64,000 bases of DNA. It comes from Heracleum sosnowskyi. Lineage: Eukaryota > Streptophyta > Magnoliopsida > Apiales > Apiaceae. Below the pieces are notes generated by a model. The model saw only the letters and a program-made list of their open reading frames with translations. It was not told the DNA's origin and made no database searches. The position numbers and the translations under genes were made by a program. This document shows positions 23,001-33,632 of the stretch, piece after piece; within the stretch, counting starts at the first letter, position 1, and each line of letters opens with the position of its first letter. The DNA is taken from contig CM061245.1 of the NCBI GenBank assembly GCA_030848705.1, positions 42,908,711-42,972,710 on the forward strand, written 5' to 3'.

Positions 23001-24096
23001 GCTCCTTTCTTGCTGAGGCATATTTATGAAAAAATCTGGTATTTCTGTCGCCATCCCGGAGCCAAAATTGTTTAGCCCTTTGTCGCCAAAATATTTCCTT
23101 CTTCTCAAGTAATCTCAAGTAATGCCACCGTACCTCTCCGTATTGACGAATCCCCACCTCATCCCTTCGAGTTCGCAGTCTCCTCATGTCAGTTCGGTAC
23201 TTTGCCAATTTAACTTTCATCTCTTTGATTAAACTTCCTCCCCATTCTTCCAATTTTGCACAACACCTCACCATCTTATCAAGTATGTCACTATCATCAC
23301 CTTCATTCCAGCTCGATTGGACAATGCTTCGACATTCACTTTCCTTAACCCACATATTTTCAAATCTGAACCTGCTCCTTTTATGCACATACACTTGACG
23401 ATTCAACTGTAGAAACAGAGGCATATGGTCAGACGTGGATACTTCAAGAACCTGGACATCTGCAGTTGGAAACATCTCCCGCCATTCCTTCGTAGCCAAC
23501 CCCCTATCCAGCCGTTCTTGTACCCATCTCTCCGTCCCCCTTGCCTTCTCCCACGTATAAATATCCCCCACAAAACCTAAGTCTTCCAGTCCACAGTCCA
23601 TTATAGTTTCTGAGAACCCATCTAACAATGCTCTTGGATGACGAACTCCTCCCCTTTTTTCTTCCATAGAAACCATGTCGTTAAAATCGCCAATAATGCA
23701 CCAAGGTAACGTCGAAACTGTTGATAAACTTCTTAGCAAATTCCATGACTCTGCCCGTCTTCTTCTCTCTGGGAAGCCATAAAAGCCCGTATACCGCCAT
23801 TTCTCCATATTCTCATGGATACATTCGAAGTCAATAAAATTACTACTACTACCCATAATGTTTATTCCTCCTTCAGTTCTCCAGAACAACGCAAGACCCC
23901 CACCATGCCCTTGAGCCTCAACAACAAAGCACCTTGCAAAGCCTAACTTTTTTCTCATTTTTTCTACTTTATTCGCCTTTACCAATATCTCACTTAAAAA
24001 TATTATACTGGGCCGAAGCTGATTACTGATTTCATAAAGAAATCGAACTGCTTGTGGGTTGGCCAGCCCACGACAGTTCCAAGCTAACAAACTCAT
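20062..24096 (-). CDS. LINE ORF2: endonuclease, reverse transcriptase, RNase H
   Basis: I place the start at ATG 24096 (MSLLAWNCRGL), giving 1344 aa; the open frame extends 43 codons further upstream inside ORF1. Residues 1 to about 230 form an apurinic endonuclease-like (exo_endo_phos) domain with GDFN and a later SDHMPL. The RT follows (about 440-780), with GLKVDVSKAYD, CGVRQGDPISP and the catalytic FADD near residue 680. A zinc-binding zf-RVT segment with CPWCW and a His-Cys pair (SHVLVNC) lies near 1110-1150. The C-terminus is a plant-type RNase H with NTDAAV, EAEAIGMKEAL, ESDSKVL and AHALAKA. All expected catalytic motifs are present, so the enzyme may be active. Confidence 0.93.
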   Translation of the reverse strand: MSLLAWNCRGLANPQAVRFLYEISNQLRPSIIFLSEILVKANKVEKMRKKLGFARCFVVEAQGHGGGLALFWRTEGGINIMGSSSNFIDFECIHENMEKWRYTGFYGFPERRRRAESWNLLRSLSTVSTLPWCIIGDFNDMVSMEEKRGGVRHPRALLDGFSETIMDCGLEDLGFVGDIYTWEKARGTERWVQERLDRGLATKEWREMFPTADVQVLEVSTSDHMPLFLQLNRQVYVHKRSRFRFENMWVKESECRSIVQSSWNEGDDSDILDKMVRCCAKLEEWGGSLIKEMKVKLAKYRTDMRRLRTRRDEVGIRQYGEVRWHYLRLLEKKEIFWRQRAKQFWLRDGDRNTRFFHKYASARKEHNKIKRLKDENGEWKDTEGDIRGLITEYFDNIFCTTGQEESLSSRIVFKKVNEEQKQTLVLPINNEEVKEAIFAMHPDKAPGMDGLNPSFFQAYWDIVGHDVCNFCRRFFETGELPENINTTLVCLIPKVKQPKKVADLRPISLCNVLMQILSKVMANRVKPTLQTIISEQQSAFIENRLLTDNALVAFEVNHYIHRKTQGAMGIAGLKVDVSKAYDRLEWSFIEFMHQSFGFPSLWTDRIMKCIKTVSYSFLHGGKIFGSVKPQCGVRQGDPISPYLYIMCAEGLSGIMKRYEEDSLIHGCKIARGAPPVSHLLFADDCYFFFRASESEASMMRAILQKYQAVSGQMINESKSNVIFSPNTNLEARAEVCRILQVQETEVPGKYLGMPMRMGKNKWEVFGFLTDKVQQKLQGWTHKELSKQGKLTLLSSATQVLPSFWMNLFLIPVGICENIERKMNGFIWGKGASGKGVKWMAWSKMCMPKNCRGLGVRELRKFNLAMLAKQCWRLLNQTNGLVTAIIKARYYPNVSFLEAQVGNNPSYIWRSLMEAMEVVKAGVRRKIGNGEETKVWQIPWLPDVENGYITTPMYDQLKDIKVRSLMEGTGRNWDVEVIEDIFNNRDVELIKRIPIPMVEKRDTWSWILDDEGKFTVKSAYRWLQGEFETIHKKFWQKLWSLKFPGNVTHFLWRVCQGCLPTMSALSVKQVVQSAQCPWCWSAIETDSHVLVNCNFARTVWSMAGFQQVVHIQPHETTFMVFLKVFETCSRENCVQIGMLAWALWNRRNKWVWDRINGSAFGVRAAATHYLTEWREAQVENADRWDHIWRKPMDGWVKVNTDAAVFQDGSIGVGCVMRDSQGVFLGARCCRLEGSWSPREAEAIGMKEALSWVLTRRNHRCVIESDSKVLVAACNGSPGETIFGTIVGDCNEILKHINPVLVKFVYRSANSVAHALAKATYSLSGVGEWDHTPPEFISHVLERDLI

Positions 24097-25277
24097 GGTT
24101 CCTGGCGGGCCTGGGCTCCAGGACCCGCCACTAGCAAGTTTTTTGATCCAACTAATGATTGATTGACCATATATTCCTCCATATCCTGTCCATGATTCTC
24201 TCCCAATATTGTTTTTTCCACCCACTTCCGTTTAGCATCAATAACTACATTTTCGGTTTCCTGTTCCGTATCTAATTCCCCCACATCCCCTACTTTCTGG
24301 TCTCTGATTGCACTAATTTCTCCCTGCAGTAACAACTCCCTATTTTCCCGCGATTGGACTGTGATCCCCTCCTTGTCAACCGCTGTTTTACGTATCACCC
24401 CATCAACCTCCATGAAATTCGCCTCCCCTTGTTTTCCACCGTGTACGGTGGTTGTTTCTGTCGTTTTACCCTTCCCCCATATACCATCTCCCACACCCAC
24501 GTTCCTAAGCCACCGAGCACCTGTATTATTCCTTGTATTTCGCCCTGGTGCACGTAGCCAAGCACCATACACCCTCTCCACTGTTTTATCCGGATTAGCA
24601 TAGATTACACTACAATCTCTTTCTGCATGCCCTATAATTCCACAGACAAAACAAAACGTTCCCAGTTTTTCATACTTAAAGTTTAGCCAACTCCAACCAT
24701 CCCCTTCCTTCTTTATCTTCAATCTGCGCTTCAGGGGTTTGTTTATATCCAATGAAACTCTAATACGTATAAAAGGTTTCCATCCTCCTTCAAAAGTACT
24801 CGGATCTGATTTAATATACGTGCCAATGGACGAACCCACACTTTTGAAGATATTCTCAGAAATGAATCCTCTTGGTAAATCATAGATCTGAACCCACATT
24901 TCAACTTGTTGCAGTGGTACTGCAATAGGGTCTTCATTTTCCTTGACTTGATGATAAACTAACATCGCCTGCTCAAATGACCACGGCCCCCCATCTATAA
25001 CCTTTTGAATGTCCAGTTTATGAAAAAAGACAAATGAATATCGTTGCTCACCCATTTCATATACCTCCATCCCTTCTTTTGGCCTCCATACCCCTGCCAT
25101 TACATTCTGCATTGCGTGATAGTTAATATTCTTTTCCGTTAAAAACCTTCCCACTAACATATACGTTTGTTTTGATACCACCACTTCATCACTAGGTACA
25201 ACGATTCCCCCTTCCTCATCATCATCGATCACCAAGTTTGCATACATTTCTTCCAGAGCCACATCAGATCGTGCCAT
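24093..25277 (-). CDS. LINE ORF1: nucleic-acid-binding Gag-like protein
   Basis: The likely start is ATG 25277 (MARSDVALEEMYANL), giving 394 aa; the open frame runs upstream to 25394. A DUF4283-type domain covers about residues 30-190, followed by a CCHC knuckle (CFVCGIIGHAERDC) near 235. The C-terminal part is polar and charged. In plant L1 elements this protein binds element RNA and goes with ORF2 into the ribonucleoprotein. Its TGA overlaps the ORF2 ATG in the tetranucleotide ATGA (24096-24093), which suggests that ORF2 is translated by termination-reinitiation. Confidence 0.85.
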   Translation of the reverse strand: MARSDVALEEMYANLVIDDDEEGGIVVPSDEVVVSKQTYMLVGRFLTEKNINYHAMQNVMAGVWRPKEGMEVYEMGEQRYSFVFFHKLDIQKVIDGGPWSFEQAMLVYHQVKENEDPIAVPLQQVEMWVQIYDLPRGFISENIFKSVGSSIGTYIKSDPSTFEGGWKPFIRIRVSLDINKPLKRRLKIKKEGDGWSWLNFKYEKLGTFCFVCGIIGHAERDCSVIYANPDKTVERVYGAWLRAPGRNTRNNTGARWLRNVGVGDGIWGKGKTTETTTVHGGKQGEANFMEVDGVIRKTAVDKEGITVQSRENRELLLQGEISAIRDQKVGDVGELDTEQETENVVIDAKRKWVEKTILGENHGQDMEEYMVNQSLVGSKNLLVAGPGAQARQEP

Positions 25278-25474
25278 TTCCGTTTTGAATTGCAGATAAC
25301 TAGTATTATAATTATGTATGGAATAATGATTTGGTTTTAGAATATAAGGTAGGATAGAAAAACTGTCACAAAGACAGATAGAAAAAACTGTCAATCATGA
25401 CAGAGAGAAAAAACTCTGGTTGTATGTTTAGAATTAAAGATGAATATTATTATGTATATTTAATACCCTACTTA

Positions 25475-25784
25475 AGAGCATCTCCAATGCTAGAGACCCA
25501 TTGACTAAAAATGTATTTAACATACCATAAATATAAATCATAAAGATTATGTAAAAAAAGTTGTGCTCCAATGGTATATTCCTCTTAGCAAAAAAAATAG
25601 TCAAACCCTCTATGTTGCTATATTTGGTGATGGCTATATTTGGTGAACCTCTGTAGCAATATTACACATCATATATTACCATATCACAATGGATATATAT
25701 ATTTTATTTATAACAATCATAAATAATAATAACATTCTATTTTTAAAATGTAACCAATCATTATAACATCATTGGAGATGCTCT
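25475..25784. mobile_element. Harbinger-type MITE
   Basis: Inverted ends AGAGCATCTCCAATG and CATTGGAGATGCTCT, flanked by TTA/TAA, the target preference of PIF/Harbinger elements. The interior is AT-rich and non-coding. Confidence 0.75.
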
Positions 25785-25975
25785 TAACATAAAACATATT
25801 TTTGGGAAAATACTTATTTTTCCTTTAGAAATATAAGTTGCCTAGGTTAAATGATATAATTACTATATCCGTAAGCAATTACCAAAATATTAATGTCAAT
25901 ATTTCACAATACAAAATTAATAAATTTAACATCTAATATTTATTCTTAACGTATTCCAGACTTGTATAAATATTA

Positions 25976-26274
25976 CTCCCTCCGTCCCATTCATTTCTAT
26001 ACACTTTCCATTTTGGGATGTCCCATTCATTTCTATACATTCCAAAAATAGTAACTTTTAATAATATAAAACACTATTACACCCACTACTTTCTCCACTA
26101 TCTCTATTCTATAACAATATAAATCACTATTACACCCACTACTTCCTCCACTATTTCAAATCTATTATTAAATATTGATAGGTCCCACCACTTTACCCAC
26201 TTTTCATCTAATTTTACTCATTTTTTATACATTTTCTTGGTCTCCGTGTCCAAAATTGATCGGGACGGAGGGAG
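25976..26274. mobile_element. Stowaway (Mariner-type) MITE
   Basis: Ends CTCCCTCCGTCCC and GGGACGGAGGGAG, flanked by TA on both sides (25974-25975 and 26275-26276). 299 bp. Confidence 0.9.
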
Positions 26275-27246
26275 TATTGGTTAGGGCTTTACCTAGATTT
26301 GAAAGTATGAATTTTGTTCAAAGTTCAACTGTAAATTTTAACTGCACCAAAATTTCAAAAGATATTTAAACCTTCTTAGATCTCAAGCTAGGCCGAGTAA
26401 GACTTTTATCTGAGCCAAATTTTGTATCCTTTTAGTGATTTATTGATTATTTGACCATTAGATTGGTAAATAATACATTGGTATAAAATGATTTACATTT
26501 ACTCATGAATATATAAAATAGACATATATACTATAATAATTAAATTTCATTTAAGATTTATGTGATTTCTTATAAACTTAGGGTGGACTTCATGGTTTTG
26601 ACAAATTAGGCCAAGAACTTTCTAGATCCTTTATAGGCCGGGCTGTGCTAGACTCTTGGGCCTTGGGCCTGAAATATCGATGCTTCTAGAATACTTCAAT
26701 TTAGAAAGGACTCCACACTTAACCTAAATTCTTATTATAAATATATTTATCTACAACACTTTTATCATTCGCCTCCGACCTTTTCTCATCATCCTTCCAT
26801 TCATCGTCCCCTCTCTCCTTGCTTCGTATCCTCTGCTCTCCATTTCCCCCTCTCTTCCATTCTCACAAAATAAAAATTTTAAACACTGAATTTGTGGTGC
26901 ATATTTTTCGGCTAGTATTTTGTTATAAATTGAATAATATCACCACAACCAAGACCACTACAATCTAAAATTAGTTTTTGTGTATTGTTTGTGATCATTG
27001 TCGAATACATCCGAATTTGCCTGATCTGTTGTTTGGACTTTCCTATTATGTCTAAAAAATGCTTTGCATCTTGATTTTATCCGAATCAACTCAGTACACA
27101 ATCATCTAAACAGATTTGTTATTTTGTAATGAAATTTGTGTTTTTTTTTTAAGTTCATTTGTTTGAATTTGTTCATTGTGTAAATAAATACTAAAGATGA
27201 AAAAAATCCCAAATTCAATTATATGTATTGTGTGTATTAATATAGA

Positions 27247-28743
27247 CTAGCCTGTTAAAAAATAATAAACTAAAACATTTAATGTGAACGAAAAATATTA
27301 AAATAAAAGTAAAAATTAATATGATAAATTATAAAATGAGAAACTTAAATATTAAATGGAATGTAAAAAAAATATTAAAAAATATAGATGGGGTTGATGA
27401 AGATAAATGAGATATTATAAATATTAATTTATAATAAAATAATATTAATAATAAGGAAATATAGAAAATCTAACATGTTTTAAATAAAAAAAGTAATTGT
27501 CTGTGATATTTTTAGAAGTGTTTTAATTATATTACTTGTATTTATTAAAAAAATACGTTGACATGTTAAAATAAATAAGTTTTTTTAATAATGACAAATA
27601 GGAAAGCTAACATGTTTAAATTAAAATAAAGTAACTACCTATAATATTTTTAGAAGTGTTTTAATTATATTAATTGTATATGTTAAAAAAATACGTTCAC
27701 TTGTTAAAATAGGTAAGTTTTTTAAATAATTAAAAGTATTAAAATAAGTTTTAACATATATAAGTAAGGGTTGCACTTGATATTTTTAGAAAAGAGAGAT
27801 TTTAGTGATAAAAAATATAAAAGGTAATATATTTTAATTTAAAGGTAATTGCTCGTGATATTTTTGGAAAAAAAGTAGATTTTGTTAGAAAAAAAATATT
27901 TTAATTATAAAAGGCAATCAGCTAGTTAATATTTTTATATTATTTTATTATTTATTAAATAGAGTATTAAAATAGATTTTAAAATAAATAAGTAAGGATT
28001 GCACCTCATATTTTTGGAAAATAGAGATTTTAGTGATAACAAATATAAAAGATATTATGTTTTAATTTAAAGGTAATTGTCGTGATATTTTTAGAAAAGG
28101 AATAGATTTTGTTAGATTTTTTTTAAATTATAAAAGGCAATCAGTTAGTTATTATTTTTATATTATTTTATTATTTATTAAATAGAGTATTAAAATAGAT
28201 TTTAAAATAAATAAGTAAGGATTGCACCTCATATTTTTGGAAAACATAGATTTTAGTAATAACAAATATAAAAGGTAATATGTTTTAATTTAAAGATAAT
28301 TGTAATGATATTTTTGGAAAAAGGGTAGATTTTGTTAGAAAAAAAAATATTTTAATTATAAAAGCAAATCATCTAGTTACTATTTTGGTAACTTGACAAT
28401 AATACAATTCCATAAAAGATTTGATTTGTAGTAGATTTCGTTATCCTAAAAAGAAATAAGTATATTTGTAGCAGTGTATCCTAAATTTAAACAAATTAGA
28501 TCCCACATTTCCATTTTTTTTATTAGATTTCAATATTATTTGATTTTTATGTAGTAAAATATAGTGAAATATTAATGTAGAATAAAACTTTCCCGAATTT
28601 TGATATATTAATGTAGAATAAAACTTTCCCGAATTTTGATTATATTATTAATTTATTAATTATAAAAAGTACCGAAAACCAAAAACTAACCGAAAACCGA
28701 AACCAAAACTTTCAATGTTTCGGCTTTAATAATATAGTATAGA
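27247..28743 (-). mobile_element. Non-autonomous Helitron without the usual 3' hairpin
   Basis: Read on minus it starts TCTATACTATATTATTAAAG at 28743, the same 5' end as the Helitrons at 56-64 kb, and ends CTAG at 27247, between a host A and T. The interior repeats a GTGATATTTTTGGAAA..TTTTAGT..AGAAAAA module about three times (27765-28385), as those elements do. The GC-rich hairpin expected just before CTAG is missing. Copy 1 at about 17610 reads straight through the join (ATTAATATAGATA), giving the empty site. Confidence 0.8.
28571..28640. repeat. Two tandem copies of a 36-bp unit
   Basis: The string ATTAATGTAGAATAAAAC and its continuation occur at 28571 and again at 28607 without a mismatch, inside the Helitron. 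Confidence 0.85.
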
Positions 28744-30414
28744 TATGTGTAAAATGGTCGCCTTTAAATTTGATTAAACTTTGGATTTAAGATAAATCAA
28801 ATAATACGAAAGTTGATTTTTGATTTGTACTTATATCTCAATTTGTAAGAAAAACTAATTATTTAAGAAAATTTGATGTTGATATAAGTCGATAGCTTAC
28901 CGTGGTATAACATATTATTATGATTTGATATTAGATTTCATCCTCAAAATACAAATATCTCATTCTTTTGTTTTAGTTACTAATTTATTGGATATTATAT
29001 TTACGGGAAATAATGAAGAAATTGCTCCAAGAATAACATATATTTGCAGGTAGTTTCGTCTATTTATTCAAGTGTTTTTTTATTAATTATGAAATTAGTG
29101 TGATAAATATTCATATTATTGCTTACCTATATATACACAGATTTACTTTTTTTTTAGAACTCCGTCATTATAATCAATATACTTATATAAAGGAGAAGAC
29201 GGGGACGGTGAGGTGGCGCCTCTAGAATCGCTTCGTTCTATTTTTCTAATTTTCTCAATTTTTCACAATTTTTAATTTTAATAATTACAACTTCCTTATT
29301 ATTTTCGAATTTGTAGAACTTGATAGAACTTTCTTTGATTTAGAAAATTTCTTTGATTTAGAATATTACAACTTCCTTATTATTTTCGGATTTGTAGGAC
29401 TTGATAGAACTTTCTTTGATTTAGAAAATTACAACTAGAAAATTACAACTTCCCTATGATTTTCGAATTTGTAGGCTTGATAGAACTTTCTTTTATTATT
29501 TTCAAACTTGACAGAACTTTCTTTGATTTAGAAAATTACAACTTTCTTATTAAAATCTCAAATTTTAATATACTTCTAAATTTTTTATTAATATACTTCC
29601 TTATTAATATACTTGACTTTAAAACGGAGAAGGCGATAGCGGTGAGGTGGCGTCTCTCAAATTGTTTCAATCTATTTTTTTAATTTTTAAATTAATAAAA
29701 ATTAAATATTAGACAATTTCTTAATTTCATTTTTACTATTTCCTAACGGAGGAAACTAAAAAACGTCCTGTACTAACCCAATTTATTTACTAATTTCTTC
29801 CTACTATCTTTTTATGGAGTAAACTAAGTATACTATATTAATATTCTCTTAAACTTATGAGTCCAGTTTATATACATTTTTTTTATAATCTTTTAATCGA
29901 GAAAAATAATAAATGAGACGATTTGAGATTGGGAAGCGCTATAAAATAAAATAAAATATAGGAGAAAGCGGGGGAGGTGAGATGACAGCTCTCAAATCGC
30001 TTCGATCATTTTTTTTTTAATTTTCTCAAAATTTTGAATTAATAATACGAAAGATTAGAAAAAATGTCAATTATCTTTTAAAGATTTACTAATGAAGGAA
30101 ACTAAATTAAAATTTTAATATTCTTGAAAATAAAAAATCTTTGTTAATGGAGATATACACTTTAAATTAAAATCTTTACTTAAAAAAGTAAATATACAAT
30201 TTAAATATTTAACTAATTTTTTTATTAGGAAATATCTAAATTGTTATTTAAATATCCAACTAATTTTTTTATTAGGAAATATCTAAATTGTTTTTAAACC
30301 TTTCCTTATGGAGAAAAATTAATATACAATTTTAATGTCTTTGCCCTTAAAATCTTTAGTAATGGAGAAAACTAAATATGTAATGTTAATATTCTCATAA
30401 ATTTTATCAGTCTT

Positions 30415-31005
30415 GACATGATTTTGATCGATGAAGACCACTATCACATGGGTCTAAATTGCTCTTCATACACGTTGCCTAAGAGATTGGAAGAAGGCAT
30501 CGTCAACATATCACTGCATGGATTTCAGTTCATATGTCCGGATATGATTGATGCACGTATTAATGACACCAACATACTCTCAGGTTTTTGATGCAGTAAT
30601 ATATTAGAGTAATATATAAGTAATACTATTATATAAGTTATAATTCAAACTATCATGTTCTAATATTATTTTTTCTATGTTGATTTAGATGTTGTGGGCT
30701 GCTTGACCTACTTGGGTGGCATTGAAGTTGTCTAAGGCGGTTGGAAAAAAAGAGATCTCAAAATTGTCATAAATTAGTAAGTTATGCATTATATTAATTT
30801 TAATATAACTGTTTATTGTTTTTTATTGTTCTTGTAATTTTATATTACTTCTTTGGTTATCCCAATTTATTTGTAGTACTTATTTAATTTGTTCTAATTT
30901 TTTTCTTAAACAACTTCATCACCAATACCATGACTTTGTGGAAAAAGTTGGTCGAGATGGTTGATACAAATTTATACAGGAGGGTGGTTGACCCTATATA
31001 ATAAT
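30415..31005 (+). pseudogene. RPA70-like gene fragment inside the Helitron
   Basis: The first block (about 30415-30588) reads as MILIDEDHYHMGLN and then TLPKRLEEGIVNI, up to an AG/GTTTTT donor. The second, after a TTTAG acceptor at about 30690, reads DVVGCLTYLGGIEVV, then a stop, then GGWKKRDLKIV. A third near 30930 reads TMTLWKKLVEMVD. This spacing resembles the OB-fold segments of replication protein A 70-kDa subunit-like proteins, which plant Helitrons often carry. It is broken by in-frame stops and cannot be functional. Identity rests on pattern recognition alone. Confidence 0.6.
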
Positions 31006-32066
31006 TGTCACATCTACCCGGATTAAAATATTTAAAAGTAATTATCTTTATTAATGTTTTTATAATATATAGTTTTAGAAATTGCACATATATAAATCTA
31101 TCTTATCTCGATTGAACGAATATCATTAGATATTATACAAATATTTGTTTCATTGATATTAATTTACTAGATATTACTAGATTTTAAATATTTTAAATAT
31201 TTATAATATTTTAGATATTAAATATTTATTGATATTACTAGATTTTTACCTTAATTTTGGTGTTGTATTTTATCCCTTTGTTTGATTATTCAGTGATATC
31301 TATGGCTTCTTTATTATTGAAAAAAATCTATTAACAAAAAAAATTCAACTAATTTTTATATAATCAAGACATGTTAATGTTTATTTTCATTCTCAATTTT
31401 ATTTTGTATAATTTTTTGAAGCGATCAAAATATTTTTATATAATTATGAGCCATTTTGGCTAAACTTAACATTATTGTTTATGATTTAAAGTTACTTAAA
31501 GTTATAAGTAAAAAATTAAAATTTTAAGTTAATATATCTGTTTGGGTAATTTTGTATTATGTTAAACTAATGAGTTATTAAAATTGTAACAATTAAATTA
31601 AATTTGATAAATTATGCATTTGAATGATGATATTAACTTTTATGAAATAAAAACATTAAAATAAAAAAGTCATTCAAAAAAGTACCTCCCACCAACTTCT
31701 GATTTTAAACTATTTTTTTTAACTTTAAGTCATTTTCTAAGTTATTACACAAACAAAAAAATTTCAACTTAAATTAAAAAATTACTTTAAGCCCCAACAA
31801 ATTTATTTCAAAATCCAAAATTTTGGGTTTAAACATATTCTTTTAACATACATAATAAATCTTCATATTAAAGTTAAAATGACTAAAAAACTTATATTTA
31901 AGTATTTAAATTTTTATTATTACAAATAATTAGTATTTTTTTTATCAATATAAATTTCCTTTTATATATACATGGCAATGGTGTCGGTCCAAGAAAATAA
32001 AAAATCAAACTATATAAACAAAAGGAATAAGTAAATACTTTATAATATTACCTACCCAAATGCAAA

Positions 32067-32275
32067 TTTTATAGAATATATTTTATTTGATAATTTAAAT
32101 AATTTTGTAGATATTTATTTCAAAAATTTTATTCTAATATTCTTTTTCTTAACAAATATATTTTAATGTCGCTGATTTTGTAGAATATATTTTATTTGAT
32201 AATTTAAATAATTTTATAGATATTAATTTCACAATTTTTATTCTAATATTTTTTTTTTAACAAATATTTTCTAAT
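32067..32275. repeat. Tandem pair near the Helitron 3' end
   Basis: A block of about 105 bp starting TTTGTAGAATATATTTTATT occurs at 32097 and again, with few changes, at about 32177. Confidence 0.65.
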
Positions 32276-32611
32276 GCCACTGCGAAGCGCGGCTTAATAA
32301 CCTAGTTAGTGATTTAATAGAGAGAAACTCAAGACAATAAAGAATGATCACGAGTTTCGGAAATTAAGGGGAAAGCGGCTAACTTGATTCCAATACTTCC
32401 TGAGATGACTTTGGCATGGTGGTTAACTGTTTGACTCTTTCTCTTTATCTCTCACTCATAAATTAATCTATAAAAATTTTGTGAAAACATTAATTTAGTT
32501 CATTTTTCATTACATTATTTTAAACCATAAGTTAAAAAATCCATCCGTCTATGAGTGTTCTAGCTAGCAATTAATCTATACAAATTTTGTGAATACATTT
32601 TATATATTCAC

Positions 32612-32745
32612 AAATAGAGATAGTAGTGAAAGTAGTGGGTGTAATAGTGTTTTATATTATTAAAAGTTACTATTTTTGGAATGTATAGAAATGAATGGGA
32701 TATCCCAAAATGGAAAGTGTATAGAAATGAATGGGACGGAAGGAG
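32612..32745. mobile_element. Truncated Stowaway MITE
   Basis: Inverted relative to, and near-identical with, the 26.0-kb Stowaway. The right end GGGACGGAAGGAG is followed by TA; the other terminal inverted repeat is missing. Confidence 0.75.
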
Positions 32746-32779
32746 TACAAATTATTGGCTCCTAATGATTTAATAGGTG

Positions 32780-33503
32780 GTCATCTCCAACAATACTCTT
32801 TATATTAACTCCTTAATCAATATTTTAATCAATATTTTATTGTTTTATTCATGAAAGTATAAAAGAAAGTGAAAAGAGAGAGCGAATGTAGTTATGAATA
32901 TATTATAAAATATTAGTTAAAAGAGAATACATTTCCTGACCTCAGGAATCTTACCTAAGGTAATTGAATTGAACCAATATAAACATGACACATGGCATCT
33001 ATGTGTAAGCAAATATATTATAGTTATATGTATATCACTTATTAAGGAAATATAATATTTTTTTAAGAGTATCATGTTCCTGAGGTTACCTCAGGGAGTT
33101 ACCTGAGGCAATTAAAAATTTTCCATACAAATACAGGCCGGTATTATTGTAATTTCAGAAAGATTAACATATTTACAAAATTGCCATCACTTTTTTGTAC
33201 TTGAAAATAAGTTTATCTCAGGTAATTTTCCTGAGGTAACCTCAGGATCTTTTTTCTCTTTTTTTAATTGAAATTTAATGCACAATTACACAAATTAGGT
33301 AAGTACCTTAGATAAGTTTCCTAAGATAATTTCGGGAACTTTATTCTCTTAGTTAAAAGTGGAAGTTGGCTTTTAAAATTGAGAAGAAAGATGAGGCTCT
33401 TAGTGATTTAAGAGTTATTAAGAGTCTCTTGGAACAACATTTTTGTTCTCTCTCCTCAACTTTTAAGTTAATAGCTAGAATACCGAGTATCTTGGAGATG
33501 CTC
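32780..33503. mobile_element. MITE with CATCTCCAA-type ends, interrupted
   Basis: Ends GTCATCTCCAACAATACTC and GAGTATCTTGGAGATGCTC form an imperfect inverted pair. The element is split by the 426-bp MITE at 32923-33348; without it the length would be about 290 bp. Confidence 0.6.
32923..33348. mobile_element. Mutator-like MITE nested in another MITE
   Basis: Ends GAGAATA...TATTCTC, flanked by a perfect 10-bp direct repeat TTAGTTAAAA (32913-32922 and 33349-33358). The interior is rich in palindromic CCTGAGGTAACCTCAGG-like strings. Confidence 0.7.
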
Positions 33504-33632
33504 TTATATTCATAAACTTAGCACTTACACTGAAAATTTTTGTTCTCTCTCCTCAACTTTTAAGTTAAGAGCTAGAATACCGAGTATCTTGGAGATGCTC
33601 TTATATTCATAAACTTAGCACTTACACTGAAA
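33439..33632. repeat. 97-bp tandem duplication
   Basis: 33439-33535 is repeated almost perfectly at 33536-33632, including the right end of the CATCTCCAA-type MITE. Confidence 0.85.

Larger units (their letters stand above)
20037..25446 (-). mobile_element. Full-length L1-type LINE
   Basis: Two overlapping ORFs on the minus strand, a 5' untranslated region of about 170 bp (25278-25446) and a short A tail at the 20037 end. The body is bracketed by a perfect 15-bp direct repeat, TTATTATGTATATTT, at 20022-20036 and 25447-25461, as expected from target-primed insertion. Both ORFs are uninterrupted. The insertion lies in copy 2 of the segmental duplication and is absent from copy 1. Confidence 0.92.
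29174..32305 (+). mobile_element. Helitron carrying an RPA-like fragment
   Basis: Begins TC at 29174 after an A and ends CTAG at 32302-32305 before a T, with a GCGAAGCGC imperfect hairpin about 12 bases before the end, the standard Helitron 3' arrangement. A GC-richer 5' motif (GGTGAGGTGGCG) recurs at 29199, 29644 and, diverged, 29972, so 5' ends may be nested. It separates intron and exon blocks that are adjacent in copy 1 near 18330. No Rep/helicase is present, so it is non-autonomous. Confidence 0.7.
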
